A stretch of 21,119 nucleotides of DNA from an uncultured Lachnospiraceae bacterium (GCA_905201915.1 CAJKQE010000034.1:1-21119); one strand, 5' to 3'; numbered from the stretch's first letter, positions 8,001 to 15,085 are shown. Numbers and translations: made by a program. Notes: generated from the letters alone by a model not told the origin.

Positions 8001-8134
8001 CCTTTCCAACTTGAGGGGGGAGATAGTGAGTGGTTTATCAACTATCCATGATTTATTATACGGATAAAATATGAGGAAATTATGTCTGGTTTATAAAAAA
8101 AATAGAAACTCTCTTAAGAAAAATTAAAAGAAAG

Positions 8135-9166
8135 TTATCCTAAATAGGATTTTAAAAGTAATAAGGTATTCTGTACCCCTTCTACATGGCTGCGTTCATA
8201 TCCATGTGAGGCATAAACACCTGCACCAATGAGACCGTGGCGAACATCATAGCCTGCTCGAAGAGCAGCTTCTGCATCAGAACCATAGTGTGGATAAACA
8301 TCCACAGCGAAATCTACGCCAGCATTTTTTGCAGCGGAAATTAAATCACTGACAAGCTGGTAATTATAAGGACCTCCACTATCTTTGGTACAGATAGATA
8401 CCTGATGCTCTTTGCAATTTAGTCCGTCTCCTACACAACCCATATCAACAGATAAAACTTCTGTGACACCTTCAGGAATAGAAGCAGAACCGCCATGTCC
8501 GACTTCCTCATATACAGTAAAGTGCTGGTAGAGTTTTCTTTCCGGACAAATCTGATTATCTTTTAAATATTTGGCATATCCCATTAAAATAGCTGCACTT
8601 AATTTGTCATCCAGAAAACGGCTTTTAATAAATCCGCTTTTGGTAATTGTTGTACGTGGGCAAAAACATACAATGTCCCCTGTCATAATTCCCAGTGCTT
8701 CGGTGTCTGTTTTTGAGAAAACCTTTTCATCTGGAACAATTTCCATAACATCAAAATTTCTGGAAGTTTCATCATATTTTCCATTTACGTGGATAGAGGC
8801 ATTGCATAATTGGCAGGTACCTTCATAGGTGCCGGAAAAACGTGTGATAATTTTACAGTTTTCTCCTTCTGCATTATTAGCATTCATACCTCCCAGTGGA
8901 GAAATGGCAAGTCTGCCATTTGCTTTTACCTCTGTAACAATCGCACCCAGAGTATCCACATGAGCTTCCAGAAAAACAGCATTATCAGCATTTTTTCCGC
9001 CTAAATCTACTAAAACACCGCCTTTTACGGTTTGTGTTGGCAGATAGCCCATTGCCTTATATTCATCCATGAGATAATCGGTTACATTTTTTGTATAGCC
9101 GGTGGGGCTGTCAATGGATAGTAATTTTTGTAATTGTTCTAAAATATAATCTGTGTATTTTTCCAT
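8135..9166 (-). CDS. M42 family metallopeptidase (aminopeptidase / endoglucanase M type)
   Basis: This is a cytosolic di-metal aminopeptidase of the M42 family, whose characterised members form tetrahedral dodecamers that trim short peptides. Family motifs are visible: EAHVDTLGAIV (metal-binding His and Asp), FLDDKLSAAIL, the catalytic Glu-Glu in YEEVGHGG, SVDMG (a metal ligand), and a C-terminal GAGVYASHGYERSH (last metal His). At 343 residues it is full length. I start at 9166 (MEKYTDYILEQ), not at the ATG at 9193. AGGAGG precedes the 9166 start, whereas the 9193 ATG overlaps the -10 box of the promoter and would lie upstream of the transcript. Monocistronic, with a promoter at 9192-9220 and a terminator at 7975-8000. 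Peptide specificity cannot be deduced. Confidence 0.93.
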   Translation of the reverse strand: MEKYTDYILEQLQKLLSIDSPTGYTKNVTDYLMDEYKAMGYLPTQTVKGGVLVDLGGKNADNAVFLEAHVDTLGAIVTEVKANGRLAISPLGGMNANNAEGENCKIITRFSGTYEGTCQLCNASIHVNGKYDETSRNFDVMEIVPDEKVFSKTDTEALGIMTGDIVCFCPRTTITKSGFIKSRFLDDKLSAAILMGYAKYLKDNQICPERKLYQHFTVYEEVGHGGSASIPEGVTEVLSVDMGCVGDGLNCKEHQVSICTKDSGGPYNYQLVSDLISAAKNAGVDFAVDVYPHYGSDAEAALRAGYDVRHGLIGAGVYASHGYERSHVEGVQNTLLLLKSYLG

Positions 9167-9191
9167 GGTTTTCAATCCTCCTGTTTTTCCC

Positions 9192-9220
9192 ATTGTAGCT
9201 TTTTCGTTATGTTACGTCAA
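9192..9220 (-). promoter_or_regulatory. Promoter of the M42 peptidase gene
   Basis: On the minus strand, TTGACG (9220 to 9215), a 17-base spacer and TACAAT (9197 to 9192) give a strong sigma-A promoter, with transcription expected from about 9185. It rules out the in-frame ATG at 9193-9191 as the start. It diverges from the promoter at 9238-9266. Confidence 0.8.
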
Positions 9221-9237
9221 GAAAAAGAAAATTGTAG

Positions 9238-9266
9238 TAGAAAAATTCATTCATTCCATATATAAT
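9238..9266 (+). promoter_or_regulatory. Promoter of the flavodiiron protein gene
   Basis: A perfect TATAAT (9261-9266) lies 17 bases after TAGAAA (9238-9243, 4 of 6 matches to TTGACA). It is 44 bases before the start codon of the flavodiiron gene. The -35 element is only 18 bases from that of the divergent peptidase promoter, so the two could compete or share a regulator. Confidence 0.65.
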
Positions 9267-9309
9267 AGAAATAGTATGGACATATTAAGGACAAGGAGGA
9301 ATATAACCC

Positions 9310-10473
9310 ATGTATGATATGAAAATTTCAGATTCTGTTGTTTATATTGGAGTGAATGATAAAACCATTGATTTGTTTGAAAGTCAGTATAAGGTACCAA
9401 ATGGAGTTTCTTACAATTCTTATGTGATTTTAGATGAAAAAGTAGCCGTTATGGATACGGTGGATAAACGTGTCACAGAACAGTGGCTGGAAAATTTATC
9501 TCAGGCGTTAAATGGTCGTAGTGTAGATTATCTTGTAGTTTCTCACTTAGAGCCGGATCATGCGTCTAATATTCAAAAATTAGCTGAATTATATCCAAAT
9601 ATGAAAATTGTAGGAAATGCAAAAATCTTTTCTATGCTGCCACAGTTCTTTACAATGGATCTTTCAGATAGAAGTGTTGTAGTAAAAGAAGGAGATACTT
9701 TAAGCCTTGGAAGTCACACATTGCAGTTTTTTATGGCGCCAATGGTTCACTGGCCAGAGGTTATGGTAGAGTATGAACAGTCTGAAAAAATTCTGTTTTC
9801 AGCAGATGGATTTGGAAAATTTGGTGCTCTTGATGTGGAAGAAGATTGGACAGATGAGGCAAGAAGATATTTTATTAATATTGTAGGCAAATACGGTACA
9901 CAGGTACAGAACTTATTGAAGAAGGCAGCAACTCTGGATATTCAGACTATTTGCCCTCTGCATGGTCCTGTTTTAAAAGAAAATTTAGGATATTATATTG
10001 ACAAATATCTTACATGGAGCAGTTATGAGCCGGAAGAAGAAGGTGTGGTAATTGCTTACGCATCCATTCACGGAAATACAGCAAAAGCAGCTGAAAAGAT
10101 GGCTGAAATTTTAAAAGAAAAAGGTGCAAAGGCAGTTCGCAGTTTTGATTTAGCGAGAGATGATATGGCAGAGGCAGTATCAGAAGCATTTCGTTATGAC
10201 AAGTTAATCCTTATGTCTCCAACTTATGACGGAGCATTGTTCCCTTGTATGGAAGACTTTTTGTACCATTTAAAAGTAAAAACTTATAAAAAGAGAACAG
10301 TAGGTATCGTGGAAAATGGTTCATGGGCGCCTATGGCTGGAAAACTGATGAAAGCTTATCTGGAAACATTGAAAGATATTCAGATTTGTGAGCCGGTTGT
10401 CAGTATTAAATCTGTAATGAAAGAAGCTGATGAAAAAAATCTGGAAACATTGGCTGAGGCTTTATTAGGATAA
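9310..10473 (+). CDS. fprA: Flavodiiron protein (FprA-type flavoprotein, O2/NO reductase)
   Basis: In anaerobes this cytosolic enzyme reduces O2 to water, or NO to N2O, using a diiron site and FMN. The N-terminal metallo-beta-lactamase-like domain (about 1-240) holds the iron ligands: His79, Glu81 and Asp83 in SHLEPDHAS, His147 (MVHWPE), Asp166 (FSADGFG) and His218 (PLHGP). The C-terminal flavodoxin domain starts near residue 246 (VVIAYASIHGNTAKAAEKMA, the FMN-phosphate loop) and runs to the end. At 387 residues it is a standard class A protein without a rubredoxin or flavin-reductase extension, so electrons must come from a separate rubredoxin or ferredoxin. AAGGAGG at 9293-9299 supports the start. 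nrdR follows after 52 bases with no clear promoter, so they are probably cotranscribed. Confidence 0.96.
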   Translation: MYDMKISDSVVYIGVNDKTIDLFESQYKVPNGVSYNSYVILDEKVAVMDTVDKRVTEQWLENLSQALNGRSVDYLVVSHLEPDHASNIQKLAELYPNMKIVGNAKIFSMLPQFFTMDLSDRSVVVKEGDTLSLGSHTLQFFMAPMVHWPEVMVEYEQSEKILFSADGFGKFGALDVEEDWTDEARRYFINIVGKYGTQVQNLLKKAATLDIQTICPLHGPVLKENLGYYIDKYLTWSSYEPEEEGVVIAYASIHGNTAKAAEKMAEILKEKGAKAVRSFDLARDDMAEAVSEAFRYDKLILMSPTYDGALFPCMEDFLYHLKVKTYKKRTVGIVENGSWAPMAGKLMKAYLETLKDIQICEPVVSIKSVMKEADEKNLETLAEALLG

Positions 10474-10525
10474 GAAATCGAAAAATCTGTGGAGATGAAA
10501 CTACAAAAGACAGGAGGGCTTTTCC

Positions 10526-10975
10526 ATGAAGTGTCCATTTTGTGGTCAGGAAAATACAAGAGTCATTGATTCAAGACCTGTACCGGATAATAATTCTATA
10601 AGACGAAGACGTCAGTGTGATGAATGTGGGAAGCGTTTTACAACGTATGAAAAAATTGAAACTATTCCTCTGGTGGTAATAAAGAAAGATCAGAGCAGAG
10701 AGCAGTATGACCGTTCTAAAATTCAGGGAGGAGTTACACGCGCCTGCTATAAAAGACCAATTTCTGTAAAAAAAATAGAAGAACTAATTGATGACATTGA
10801 AACAGAAATTTTCAATAAGGAAGAACGGGAAATCCCAAGCACACTTATAGGGGAAATTGTTATGGACAAGCTCAAAGAGCTGGATGCAGTGGCTTATGTT
10901 CGATTTGCGTCTGTATATAGGGAATTCAAAGATATTGATACCTTCATGGATGAATTGAAGAAAATGATGAATTAA
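10526..10975 (+). CDS. nrdR: Transcriptional repressor NrdR
   Basis: NrdR represses ribonucleotide reductase genes in response to bound ATP/dATP. The N-terminal zinc ribbon uses CPFC (residues 3-6) and CDEC (31-34), with the usual VIDSRP and RRRRQCDECGKRFTTYE segments. The ATP-cone domain follows from about residue 49 (VIKKDQSREQYDRSKI to YVRFASVYREF). At 149 residues the length is standard. ACAGGAGGG about 10 bases before the start is the ribosome binding site. No ribonucleotide reductase gene or NrdR box pair is visible in the window, so its targets lie elsewhere. The stop codon abuts the second inverted-repeat element. Confidence 0.97.
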   Translation: MKCPFCGQENTRVIDSRPVPDNNSIRRRRQCDECGKRFTTYEKIETIPLVVIKKDQSREQYDRSKIQGGVTRACYKRPISVKKIEELIDDIETEIFNKEEREIPSTLIGEIVMDKLKELDAVAYVRFASVYREFKDIDTFMDELKKMMN

Positions 10976-11131
10976 AAAAGGGAGTTGTTGCCTTAGACAC
11001 TATCCGGAAATATTTATACACTTTTGGCGAATTTGTCGAGCACGCTTTGAGATTACAAGCTCAAAGTGAGCACAGACTGAGCATAAAATGTATAAATATT
11101 TGGGATATGAATTTAATGCGACAACTCCTTT
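10974..11131 (-). repeat. Inverted-repeat element, copy B (about 158 bp, shares core with 6757-6915)
   Basis: This is the second copy of the long palindrome, with its core in the opposite orientation to copy A. Outer arms: GGAGTTGT (10981-10988) pairs with ACAACTCC (11121-11128). Inner arms: AAATATTTATACA (11008-11020) pairs perfectly with TGTATAAATATTT (11089-11101). At the centre CTTTGAG (11045-11051) pairs with CTCAAAG (11060-11066). The core 11027-11084 on the minus strand matches copy A at 51 of 58 positions. The inner arms differ in sequence from those of copy A yet remain complementary. It fills the spacer between two convergent genes. The minus-strand exit has a strong T run (CCCTTTTTTAA), so it would serve as a good leftward terminator; the rightward tail is weaker. 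Confidence 0.85.
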
Positions 11132-11144
11132 GATTTATATTGTC

Positions 11145-11657
11145 TTACATTAAAAATTCAATGAGATTTTCGTAAATATCCTGACTTTTTTCTTTCCAAT
11201 TCATGCAGACAGCAGCAGCAGATTCCTCTGTGGGAACGGCAATGGTTAAGTCTACGATAGAAAAATCATTTTTTTTCAGGCGGCACCGTACATGGTAACC
11301 TTCTATTTCACTTTTATAATAATCTGCAACAGCAGATAATTCTTCTCTCATCTGAATAATATTTTCTTTGAAAAAAGTAGAAATATCAGATTTAATTCCA
11401 TCAGAAATCTGGTCTTCAAAGTAGGAAAGAGTCTGTTTACCCTGAGCAGTAATTTCAAAGTAAGAAGAATTTCGGATAGTTTTTGATTCAATCAGTTCTG
11501 AGTCAATGAGTTCCGAAATTGCCTGCTGCAGATGAAAATAGGTGGTATAGCCTTTATCCAGTATAAAACCGGAAATCTGAGCATTTGTGAGTGGAAAATC
11601 TACTTTTTCCAACATATATAGAATAATTAGTTTATAGAGTGTAAGTGGCTCTGACAT
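11145..11657 (-). CDS. DUF4364 family protein
   Basis: I recognise the DUF4364 family, common in Clostridia and without an established function. The 170-residue protein has an N-terminal region that reads like a winged helix (LYKLIILYMLEKVDFPLTNA, ISGFILDKGYTTYFHLQQAI, then SELIDSELIESK), followed by NSSYFEITAQGKQTLSYFED. These are typical of a PadR- or MarR-like DNA-binding fold. The C-terminal half (FFKENIIQMREELSAVADYY and beyond) is acidic and contains no motif I know. No signal peptide or membrane segment is present. It begins 3 bases after the stop of the radical SAM gene, with AAGGAGGATTAA as ribosome binding site, so the two are cotranscribed from the promoter at 12637-12665. A transcriptional regulator role is inferred from the fold-like pattern only. 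Confidence 0.85.
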   Translation of the reverse strand: MSEPLTLYKLIILYMLEKVDFPLTNAQISGFILDKGYTTYFHLQQAISELIDSELIESKTIRNSSYFEITAQGKQTLSYFEDQISDGIKSDISTFFKENIIQMREELSAVADYYKSEIEGYHVRCRLKKNDFSIVDLTIAVPTEESAAAVCMNWKEKSQDIYENLIEFLM

Positions 11658-11660
11658 GAC

Positions 11661-12605
11661 TTAATCCTCCTTATTTTCTATTGGTTTATATTTTTTCCCT
11701 TGAAAAGAATGCTGAAGCTTACATTTACGATGGAGCGTATTTAAAACAGTTCGTTTGGCGCTGCTCCACAAAGGAGCAATGAGTAAATCCTTTGGCCCAT
11801 CACCGGTGAGGCGATGAATGACAATTTCAGGATTAAGATGCTCCAGGCAGTCAATCACAAGATCTAAATATTCTTCCATAGTGTATACTTGAAATTTTCC
11901 TGCCAGATAATCATCTGCTAAATCGGTTCCTTTTAACACATGAAGAAGCTGCAATTTAATTCCCTGAATATCTTGATGATTAAGATATTCTATAGTAGAC
12001 AAAATATCGTTTCTATTTTCACCGGGAAGTCCTAAAATAGTATGTACAATCACATCCAGATTTCTCTTGCGAAGTTCTGAAACAGCTTGTTCAAAGCAGG
12101 AAAGGGGATAGCCACGGCGAATATATTGGGCAGTGGTTTCGTGAATGGTTTGAAGCCCTAATTCTACCCACACAGGCTTTTTTTGATTTAATTCATCCAG
12201 AAGTTGTAAAATGTCCTTGTCCAGACAATCCGGTCTGGTTCCAATAGAAACTGCTACAATATCAGGGTGAGAAATTGCTTCTGTATAAATTTTTCGCAAG
12301 TAATCCACAGGGGCATAAGTATTGGTGTAGGCTTGAAAATAAGCAATAAATTTTGCCACACCCCGTTTTTGTCGAATAGAAGATGCTTGTTTTTCAATCT
12401 GTTGTGTAATGGAGTCCTGTCGATTTCCGGCAAAATCTCCGGAACCACCTGCGCTGCAGAAAATACAGCCACGACTGCCAAGAGTTCCGTCACGGTTAGG
12501 ACAAGTCATCCCTCCGTTTAAAGCAACTTTATATATTTTTTCCCCAAATCTCTCTTTTAGCATATAATCAAAAGAATGATAAGGTTTTCCATTCCAGTTT
12601 TCCAT
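11661..12605 (-). CDS. TIGR01212 family radical SAM protein (YhcC-like)
   Basis: This is a radical SAM enzyme of the YhcC/TIGR01212 group, whose substrate is not established as far as I know. The iron-sulfur cluster cysteines are Cys35, Cys47 and Cys50 in TCPNRDGTLGSRGCIFC, with a wider spacing than the classical CxxxCxxC that marks this group. GGSGDF follows, as is usual. VSIGTRPDCLD, VWVELGLQT and HTILGLPGENRNDIL are conserved parts of the barrel. At 314 residues it is full length. AAGGAAGG lies upstream of the ATG at 12605. It is the first gene of a two-gene unit with the DUF4364 gene. Members resemble the Elp3-like radical SAM superfamily, so RNA or small-molecule modification is possible but not shown. 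Confidence 0.92.
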   Translation of the reverse strand: MENWNGKPYHSFDYMLKERFGEKIYKVALNGGMTCPNRDGTLGSRGCIFCSAGGSGDFAGNRQDSITQQIEKQASSIRQKRGVAKFIAYFQAYTNTYAPVDYLRKIYTEAISHPDIVAVSIGTRPDCLDKDILQLLDELNQKKPVWVELGLQTIHETTAQYIRRGYPLSCFEQAVSELRKRNLDVIVHTILGLPGENRNDILSTIEYLNHQDIQGIKLQLLHVLKGTDLADDYLAGKFQVYTMEEYLDLVIDCLEHLNPEIVIHRLTGDGPKDLLIAPLWSSAKRTVLNTLHRKCKLQHSFQGKKYKPIENKED

Positions 12606-12636
12606 AAGAAATCCTTCCTTTTTTTCTTCTGTCTAT

Positions 12637-12665
12637 ATCATACCATTGGAAAAATTCTTTTACAA
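12637..12665 (-). promoter_or_regulatory. Promoter of the radical SAM / DUF4364 unit
   Basis: On the minus strand, TTGTAA (12665 to 12660), a 17-base spacer and TATGAT (12642 to 12637) form a good sigma-A promoter about 30 bases before the start codon. Confidence 0.7.
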
Positions 12666-12710
12666 GAGAAAGAATAAGACAGAAATCGAGTCTGAGACAT
12701 ACCCATATCA

Positions 12711-12738
12711 TTGACAAAGCTTTTCTGTTTGTGTTAAT
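12711..12738 (+). promoter_or_regulatory. Promoter of the truncated solute-binding lipoprotein
   Basis: A perfect TTGACA (12711-12716) is followed after 16 bases by GTTAAT (12733-12738, 4 of 6). Transcription would start near 12745, leaving a 35-base leader. The ribosome binding site is weak (ATAGGAAT). Confidence 0.55.
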
Positions 12739-12779
12739 GTGGACTTAAATAAATTGGAAAGACAATAGGAATAATACGT

Positions 12780-13337
12780 ATGAAAAGAAATATCAAAAAA
12801 GTTATATGTATATTGTGCAGTATGACAGTGTTATTGACAGGTCTTAGCGGATGTAAGGTAGAAAAAGAAAAAGCCAGACCAATAGAAAACGGAACGTTAA
12901 AAGTGGGTATGAATTTACAGATTGATAAAATGTGCTATGTATCTTCTGAAAGCAGTATGCCGGAAGGTTTTGAGGTGGAAATAGCACAGAAAATTGCAGA
13001 TAAGTTAGAATTAAATCTGGAGATTGTAGATACATCAGAAAAAAATCTTTTAAAATCTTTGGATGCAGAATTATATGATTGTGTTATATCTGCAGTAGGA
13101 CTTGCAGATTGGAATAAAAGTCACTATTCTTATACAGATGCTTATGCAGATATTACAGAGGTAAAAGATGTAATAGGAACAAATACAGCAGATACGAAGA
13201 TTGCGATTTTTACTAAGAAAGGAAATCCTATGGCTGAGGAAATTAATAAAAGGCTAGTTGAGCTTAGGAAAGACGGAAGCATTGAAGCAATTTCGAAAAA
13301 ATATTTTGAAAAGGATATCAGTATTCCGATTCAATAA
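12780..13337 (+). CDS. Lipoprotein with a reduced family-3 solute-binding domain (second lobe missing)
   Basis: An N-terminal signal peptide (KKVICILCSMTVLLTGLSGC) ends in a lipobox, LSGC, with Cys25 as the lipidation site. The protein should therefore sit on the outer face of the membrane. From residue 38 the sequence follows the start of amino-acid binding proteins (GTLKVGMN, GFEVEIAQKIADKLELNLEI, YDCVISAVG, YSYTDAY). It then jumps after about 18 residues to their C-terminal part (IAIFTKKGNPMAEEINKRLV, LRKDGSIEAISKKYF). The roughly 90-residue second lobe that normally closes over the ligand is absent. The total is 185 residues, where such proteins usually have about 260-280. The frame is open, with its own promoter and terminator, so this looks like a settled deletion. 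No ABC permease or ATPase is adjacent. Ligand binding or transport is doubtful; a sensor or accessory role is possible. Confidence 0.8.
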   Translation: MKRNIKKVICILCSMTVLLTGLSGCKVEKEKARPIENGTLKVGMNLQIDKMCYVSSESSMPEGFEVEIAQKIADKLELNLEIVDTSEKNLLKSLDAELYDCVISAVGLADWNKSHYSYTDAYADITEVKDVIGTNTADTKIAIFTKKGNPMAEEINKRLVELRKDGSIEAISKKYFEKDISIPIQ

Positions 13338-13344
13338 AGAAAAA

Positions 13345-13392
13345 TGCGAGAGGAAACAGGAAAAATATGCCTGAAAAATCCTCTCGTTTTTT
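13345..13392 (+). terminator. Intrinsic terminator after the solute-binding lipoprotein
   Basis: CGAGAGGA (13347-13354) pairs with TCCTCTCG (13379-13386). Inside it CAGG (13357-13360) pairs with CCTG (13370-13373). TTTTTT follows at 13387-13392. It starts about 10 bases after the stop codon and isolates this gene from the sugar isomerase gene. Confidence 0.9.
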
Positions 13393-13427
13393 GTATAAAT
13401 TTACAGGTGTTTTTTCAAAAAAACAAC

Positions 13428-13456
13428 TTGATTTTTCAGGAGTGTAATGGTAGCAT
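13428..13456 (+). promoter_or_regulatory. Candidate promoter of the isomerase/xylulokinase unit
   Basis: TTGATT (13428-13433), a 17-base spacer and TAGCAT (13451-13456, 4 of 6) lie just upstream of an operator-like palindrome at 13464-13482. The predicted start would fall within or at the edge of the palindrome. The -10 is weak, so the promoter may need activation or may be another A/T-rich hexamer nearby. Confidence 0.45.
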
Positions 13457-13463
13457 AAATATA

Positions 13464-13482
13464 TAGTTTAATGACTAAACTA
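13464..13482 (+). promoter_or_regulatory. Operator-like palindrome upstream of the isomerase gene
   Basis: TAGTTTA (13464-13470) and TAAACTA (13476-13482) are perfect 7-base inverted arms separated by ATGAC. A further half-site-like TAGT follows at 13487-13490. Position and symmetry suit a dimeric sugar repressor binding at the transcription start. The AGTTTA...TAAACT half-sites recall ROK-family (XylR-type) operators, but the spacing is not identical, so the regulator is unknown. No regulator gene lies beside it. Confidence 0.55.
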
Positions 13483-13523
13483 ATTATAGTTATACAGAAA
13501 TTAACGGAATGTTTTTGAAATCA

Positions 13524-13539
13524 AAAGGTGAAAACCTTT
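13524..13539 (+). promoter_or_regulatory. GAAA-loop hairpin in the isomerase leader
   Basis: AAAGGT (13524-13529) pairs with ACCTTT (13534-13539) around a GAAA tetraloop, 33 bases before the start codon. It could be a small RNA hairpin in the leader. The overlapping TGAAAACCTTTCA only partly resembles a CcpA site and lacks the central CG, so I do not call it a cre. Confidence 0.35.
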
Positions 13540-13572
13540 CAGTAGAATAAAAATTTTCAGGAGGAAAAAAGT

Positions 13573-15051
13573 ATGAATTTATCAAACATGCCAGAATTAA
13601 AATTAGGTATTGTTGCAGTAAGCCGTGATTGCTTCCCAACGTCTTTATCAGAAAACAGAAGAAAAGCAGTAGTAGAAGCTTACAAGAAAAACTTTAAGGG
13701 AGAAATTTTTGAATGTCCTACAGTAGTAGAAAGTGAAACAGATATGCTGAAAGCTGCTAAGGAAATGAGAGAGGCAGGATGCAACGCACAGGTTGTTTAT
13801 CTTGGAAACTTTGGACCTGAGACAGAGGAGACTATGTTAGTAAAAGCTTTTCATGGTCCTTCTATGGTGGTGGCAGCAGCAGAAGAAGGAAACCTGGTAC
13901 AGGGCAGAGGTGACGCTTACTGTGGTATGTTAAATGCCAGCTATAACTTAAAGCTGCGTAATTTAAAAGCTTATATTCCAGAATATCCTGTAGGAACAGC
14001 AGAAGAAGTAGCAGAGATGATAAATGAATTTGCTCCTATTGCAAGAGCTGTTGTTGCACTGAAAAATCTGAAAATCATCAGCTTTGGTCCAAGACCTGCA
14101 AACTTCCTTGCTTGTAATGCGCCGATTAAGAGACTGTATGATTTAGGTGTGGAAATTGAAGAAAATTCCGAGCTGGATTTATTTGAAGCTTTCAACAAAC
14201 ATGCAGATGACCCACGTATTCCTGATGTTGTAAAAGAGATGGAAGCAGAACTGGGTGAAGGAAATATGAAACCGGAAATTCTGCCTAAACTGGCACAGTA
14301 TGAAATTACATTATTAGACTGGATAGAGGCACATAAGGGAAGCAGAAAATATGTAACACTTACAACAAAATGTTGGCCTGCATTCCAGACACAGTTTGGA
14401 TTTGTTCCATGTTATGTAAATAGCCGTCTCACAGACAGAGGCATTCCTGTTTCCTGCGAAGTTGATATCTGGGGAACATTAAGTGAGTACATTGGGACAG
14501 TGATTAGTCAGGATACCGTAACATTACTGGATATTAATAATACAGTACCTGCGTATATTTATGATGAAGAAATCAAAAATAAATATAATTATACACAAAA
14601 AGATACTTTTATGGGATTTCACTGTGGAAATACTGCAGCAAGCAAGCTGACAGCATGTTCTATGAAATATCAGATGATTATGGCAAGAACTCTGCCGGAA
14701 GAAGTGACACAGGGAACTTTAGAGGGAGATATTATTCCTGGAGATATCACTTTCTATCGTTTACAGAGCACAGCTGACTGCAAGCTTCGTGCATATATTG
14801 CACAGGGAGAAGTGCTTCCGGTAGCAACACAGAGCTTTGGAGGAATTGGTATTTTTGCAATTCCTGAAATGGGACGTTTTTATCGTCACGTGCTGATTGA
14901 AAAGAATTATCCACACCATGGAGCAGTTGCTTTTGGTCATTACGGAAAAACATTGTTTGAAGTATTTAAGTTCTTAGGTGTAGAAGTTGATGAAATCAAT
15001 TATAATCAGCCAAAGGGTGCTTTATACCCAACAGAAAATCCATTTGCATAA
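13573..15051 (+). CDS. L-fucose/L-arabinose isomerase family protein
   Basis: This is an aldose-ketose isomerase of the FucI/AraA fold. The Mn-binding residues expected from E. coli FucI correspond to Glu296 (SCEVDIWG), Asp320 (TLLDINNT) and a histidine near 448-449 (YPHHGAVAFGHYG). The N-terminal half has the Rossmann-like segments of the family (KLGIVAVSRDCFPTSLSENR at the start, VVYLGNFGPETEE). At 492 residues it is clearly shorter than FucI (about 590) and close to AraA (about 500), placing it in the broad subgroup annotated by family only. CAGGAGG is the ribosome binding site. The following xylulokinase gene suggests the product is a pentulose, such as D-xylulose or D-ribulose, rather than L-fuculose. 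That is inference from context. No sugar transporter or aldolase is adjacent. Confidence 0.88.
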   Translation: MNLSNMPELKLGIVAVSRDCFPTSLSENRRKAVVEAYKKNFKGEIFECPTVVESETDMLKAAKEMREAGCNAQVVYLGNFGPETEETMLVKAFHGPSMVVAAAEEGNLVQGRGDAYCGMLNASYNLKLRNLKAYIPEYPVGTAEEVAEMINEFAPIARAVVALKNLKIISFGPRPANFLACNAPIKRLYDLGVEIEENSELDLFEAFNKHADDPRIPDVVKEMEAELGEGNMKPEILPKLAQYEITLLDWIEAHKGSRKYVTLTTKCWPAFQTQFGFVPCYVNSRLTDRGIPVSCEVDIWGTLSEYIGTVISQDTVTLLDINNTVPAYIYDEEIKNKYNYTQKDTFMGFHCGNTAASKLTACSMKYQMIMARTLPEEVTQGTLEGDIIPGDITFYRLQSTADCKLRAYIAQGEVLPVATQSFGGIGIFAIPEMGRFYRHVLIEKNYPHHGAVAFGHYGKTLFEVFKFLGVEVDEINYNQPKGALYPTENPFA

Positions 15052-15085
15052 AATTTAGAAACATATAAAATTTGACATAATTACA

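Noticed and set aside
8026..8067. A 13-codon GTG frame preceded by GAGGGGGG in the peptidase 3' untranslated stretch
   Set aside because: It is on the strand opposite to both flanking genes, has no promoter, and is too short to distinguish from chance.
6757..11131. The two repeat copies as IS ends or a composite transposon bounding 6.9-11 kb
   Set aside because: No transposase is present, the copies are not perfect terminal repeats, and the genes between them are ordinary housekeeping genes with matching base composition.
13529..13541. CcpA (cre) site before the isomerase gene
   Set aside because: TGAAAACCTTTCA lacks the central CG and the right length. The sequence is better explained as a small hairpin.
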